The notes beneath the pieces were generated by a model that saw only the letters and a list, made by a program, of their open reading frames with translations, did not search any database and had not been told where the DNA came from. The position numbers were made by a program, and so were the translations under genes. From the NCBI GenBank assembly GCA_964023205.1, contig OZ026834.1:47239029-47303028 (forward strand): 64,000 bases of DNA, in the 5' to 3' direction. This DNA comes from Lutraria lutraria (taxonomy: Eukaryota; Mollusca; Bivalvia; Venerida; Mactridae). Each line of letters starts with the position of its first letter. Position 1 is the stretch's first letter. Of this stretch, positions 61,531-64,000 are shown piece by piece.

Positions 61531-61706
61531 ACCTTCTACCAATCTGAATATTGAACAATTTAATGAGGAGTCTGTTGACTCAGCAGAAACAAGAATGGCT
61601 GAATCAATGATATGTGAAAATGGTCCGCTTTGATGACTGTATAGTAAACCTTTTATACAAAATAGATTTTGACCATGTTTATGTTGATGTATAAAGGAAA
61701 GATGAT

Positions 61707-61875
61707 AATCAAATTACTGAAAGTTCTCATGAAAACTGAACTCACATAGACTTGCACTGCAACATGGAACTGAAACTAGTAGAAATATTGCATATCGGAT
61801 ATAGATAAACCTAGTATCTAGGCACGCATAAAAATTCATACGCACCGAGTGAGTGACGGCTATGGAAAACTGAAC
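61707..61875 (-). mobile_element. Family-D element, copy 4
   Basis: Minus-strand copy of the ~168-bp family (AGTTTTCCATAGCCGTCACT, GCGTATGAATTTTTATGCGT, TTCCATGTTGCAGTGCAAGT, GTTCAGTTTTCATGAGAACT). Confidence 0.65.
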
Positions 61876-62766
61876 AGTTACTATAGTTATTAGTTACCAA
61901 AACGGTCCAAAATTTAGTGGTTTCTACAATGAGATGGTCAGAATGTTGAATGCTCGTAAAGTTGGAATTACTGTTCATCCATCATACAAAGATATTAATC
62001 ATATCAATTTGTCGCTTGTGTTACCACTAAGGCAATATGTCTTTTAGATTTGATTCAAACTACACGCGAGAGTTGATGATAGTTTTGGGACGGCACAGCA
62101 ATTTTAGTTCTGTGTGAGCGTCTGTAAGCTGCATGGTTAAAACCGCACGGGAAAACTACTTAATTTCACGTGTACGATATCATCCGAATGTAAATGGTTT
62201 TCTTTTGATATAAGCGAAAAATAGTAGTCAATAGATTTCGTTATTTTCAAAAGCCTTTCTGATTTTTCCAGATCCGTATAAAAATGCCAAGCGAACTATT
62301 CAGACAATAAAACGTTCGTTCACCGTTGGTGTTCGGGAGCTTAACAGTGAAATTATTTTTTGAAAATGATAAATTGAAACATGGCACCCTATTATGATAA
62401 ATTGGATAAAGATAGTGCAAAGGAATTAAAACTATCTTCTTGGTAAACGGCAAATTTAAAAGATGCGATAACATGGGGGAAATCTATGGGATAAAAACAC
62501 TTAAAATTGATTAAATAAAAAAAGAGGAAATCAGTACATTATGTGAGAGATGTACTCAATTTAAAAAAAACCTGAAGTTATGACTTGTTGAGCACAAGGT
62601 TAATAAAAATTACAAAATTTCTCGGATTTTTTTTTGTTCTATTTTTTGCTCTATTTTCTTTCCTTGTGTGGATGAACTATTTTGAATATGTCAATTTAAG
62701 GAATTATGTAATATCATTAATAAATGTATGGGCAAGTCACAAATGTGCGTGTCAGTATATCGTCTG

Positions 62767-62768
<2 letters not shown>

Positions 62769-62804
<36 letters not shown>
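62769..62804 (+). repeat. (TG)18 microsatellite
   Basis: Thirty-six uninterrupted bases of TG. Confidence 0.98.
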
Positions 62805-62805
<1 letters not shown>

Positions 62806-62887
62806 CCCCTTTCGAGCAATAATCGGAGACTACATTCTATTGTTGACTGGAATGTAACACTACCCGTTTCAGGGATCTGATCATTTA

Positions 62888-63032
62888 CAGTCAAATCTGT
62901 GAACAAAAACCGTCCTCACAAAGACACAAAATATGAACTTTATTGACAGGTGACATATTTTCGGAGGTCAGTCTGTTATACAAAACCAATGCCTTTAAAA
63001 ATATTGCCTTTATGCCAGTATGGTTTCACTGT
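62888..63032 (+). mobile_element. Family-B MITE, copy B4
   Basis: CAGTCAAATCTGTGAACAAA left end and ATGGTTTCACTGTA right end, with ATTGACAGGTGAC internal. Somewhat shortened. Confidence 0.7.
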
Positions 63033-63870
63033 ATATTCAACTGACCTTGACCTCAGACAACCCGTAGTTTTATGTGGATGTTTACATTCAGTATACTATG
63101 TTTTGTTTCAACATTAAATATTAATACAGATAATGAGCAGATATGTTTTATCTGTAGCTTCAATTACTTTGGAAGAGACAAATGCAGTTTTTGTGATGAG
63201 CAAATCATTTCATACTCCAAGTTATAGTTTTTAGTTGCTGAATCATCAAAATTATGTAAAACACGCTGTATAATGCTCAAGAATTTAATTGTGATATTAT
63301 TCAAATCATAGTAGATTATTCTCCAAATCGATATCTTATCAATAAGCAATAACGGACATTAAATATTAGATTGAATTATATTTCTTTACCTTGCAAGTTT
63401 CCATTAATTTTTAATAAGTGCACTATTATCTTGATCATTCAATGGCTTATGTGTAAACTTGATTAGATTCCTATAAAAGTGTTTATAAATAAGTTGCCGC
63501 ATAATGGGACTCCATTGATCGTATCCATGGAAGCTTTCTATTTTGCAAGCGTCTGCAGAATCATTGTATCTCCTGGTAACAACTTATTTATAAAATAGTT
63601 TATTCCAAGATAAATTGTCTGGAAGAGATATCTTGGCAAAGTAAATCACAAAATAAATACGCTGGTCGTTTCAGTCCGGAAGATATATGGTATAATTACG
63701 ACTAATATATTGGTTTGATTGTGGAAAAAATGAGACAAATTGATCGTATGTCATTCGCTTTATATACGTTCTATTATATAAGACTACAGTCTGAAAAAGA
63801 TTCGAGGCCTTCATGGTGTAATTTATCATATGGCTGTTCTCAACATTCAAACAAATCTCATTATTAAATA

Positions 63871-64000
63871 CAGCAAAATATCTGAATACCTGACTCCCTG
63901 AAAACAGGAATTCCCAGAAAATCGGACAATTTCCCAAGTCCCATTTTCTGTTTTTTTTAACAAAAGCTCTTCGAAAACCTGAATTCTCAGAAAACCGGAC
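63871..64000 (+). mobile_element. Family-C MITE, copy C3, cut by window end
   Basis: CTGACTCCCTGAAAACAGGA, AAATCGGACAATTTCCCAAG and TCTCAGAAAACCGGAC match the interior of C1 and C2. Confidence 0.6.

Larger units (their letters stand above)
57986..62887. other. Gene-free region
   Basis: No gene recognised. It holds a LINE-like tail (58750), an AT-rich microsatellite (61300-61530), a family-D copy (61707) and a TG repeat. Homeodomain-type TAATTA/TTAATTA words are frequent around 60.1-60.9 kb but expected often in such AT-rich DNA. Confidence 0.5.

Noticed and set aside
62691..62906. Minus-strand frame with His-Thr repeats
   Set aside because: Translation of the TG/CA microsatellite.

Overview
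This is a 64 kb AT-rich window of animal nuclear DNA. It carries genes with short exons and GT-AG introns and a dense mix of interspersed repeats. The repeat types (hairpin-ended repeats opening with an AGCTCACC palindrome, tRNA-headed SINEs, very many short palindromic DNA elements) and the gene sequences suggest a mollusc, most likely a bivalve. No species can be named from sequence alone.

Only two protein-coding genes are supported, both on the + strand. (1) The 3' part of INO80, the Snf2-family ATPase of the INO80 chromatin-remodelling complex: seven exons between 6520 and 10423, encoding the last ~326 residues (end of the helicase C lobe, a charged linker, two AT-hooks, stop). Upstream exons lie before the window, and 1-6519 reads as intron. 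(2) A complete three-exon ChaC-family gamma-glutamylcyclotransferase gene (CHAC2-like, 189 aa) at 14778-16479. The two genes are not functionally linked in any obvious way.

From about 17 kb to the end no credible gene is visible. This ~47 kb holds repeats and degenerate retroelements: a Ty3/gypsy pol relic near 23.2-23.8 kb, the C-terminal end of a LINE ORF near 55.6-55.8 kb, and two LINE-like 3' tails. It also holds minisatellite arrays (48, 33, ~36, ~20 and ~47 bp units) and several striking inverted repeats.

The most interesting material is the mobile DNA. Three short palindromic families (A, B, C) share CAGTNNAACC-like ends and TA flanks, and crowd the INO80 introns. One family-A copy next to the ChaC stop codon has been split by a second 328-bp element flanked by TTAA. 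Three longer repeat families end in a hairpin followed by CTAGTT or CTTGTT, recalling Helitron/Helentron termini. A ~168-bp family (D), a 150-bp near-perfect foldback, a 61-bp-arm inverted repeat carrying AAGATGGCCGCC, and a 48-bp minisatellite that keeps a 319-codon frame open are further candidates. No viral gene, CRISPR array or bacterial-type operon was seen.
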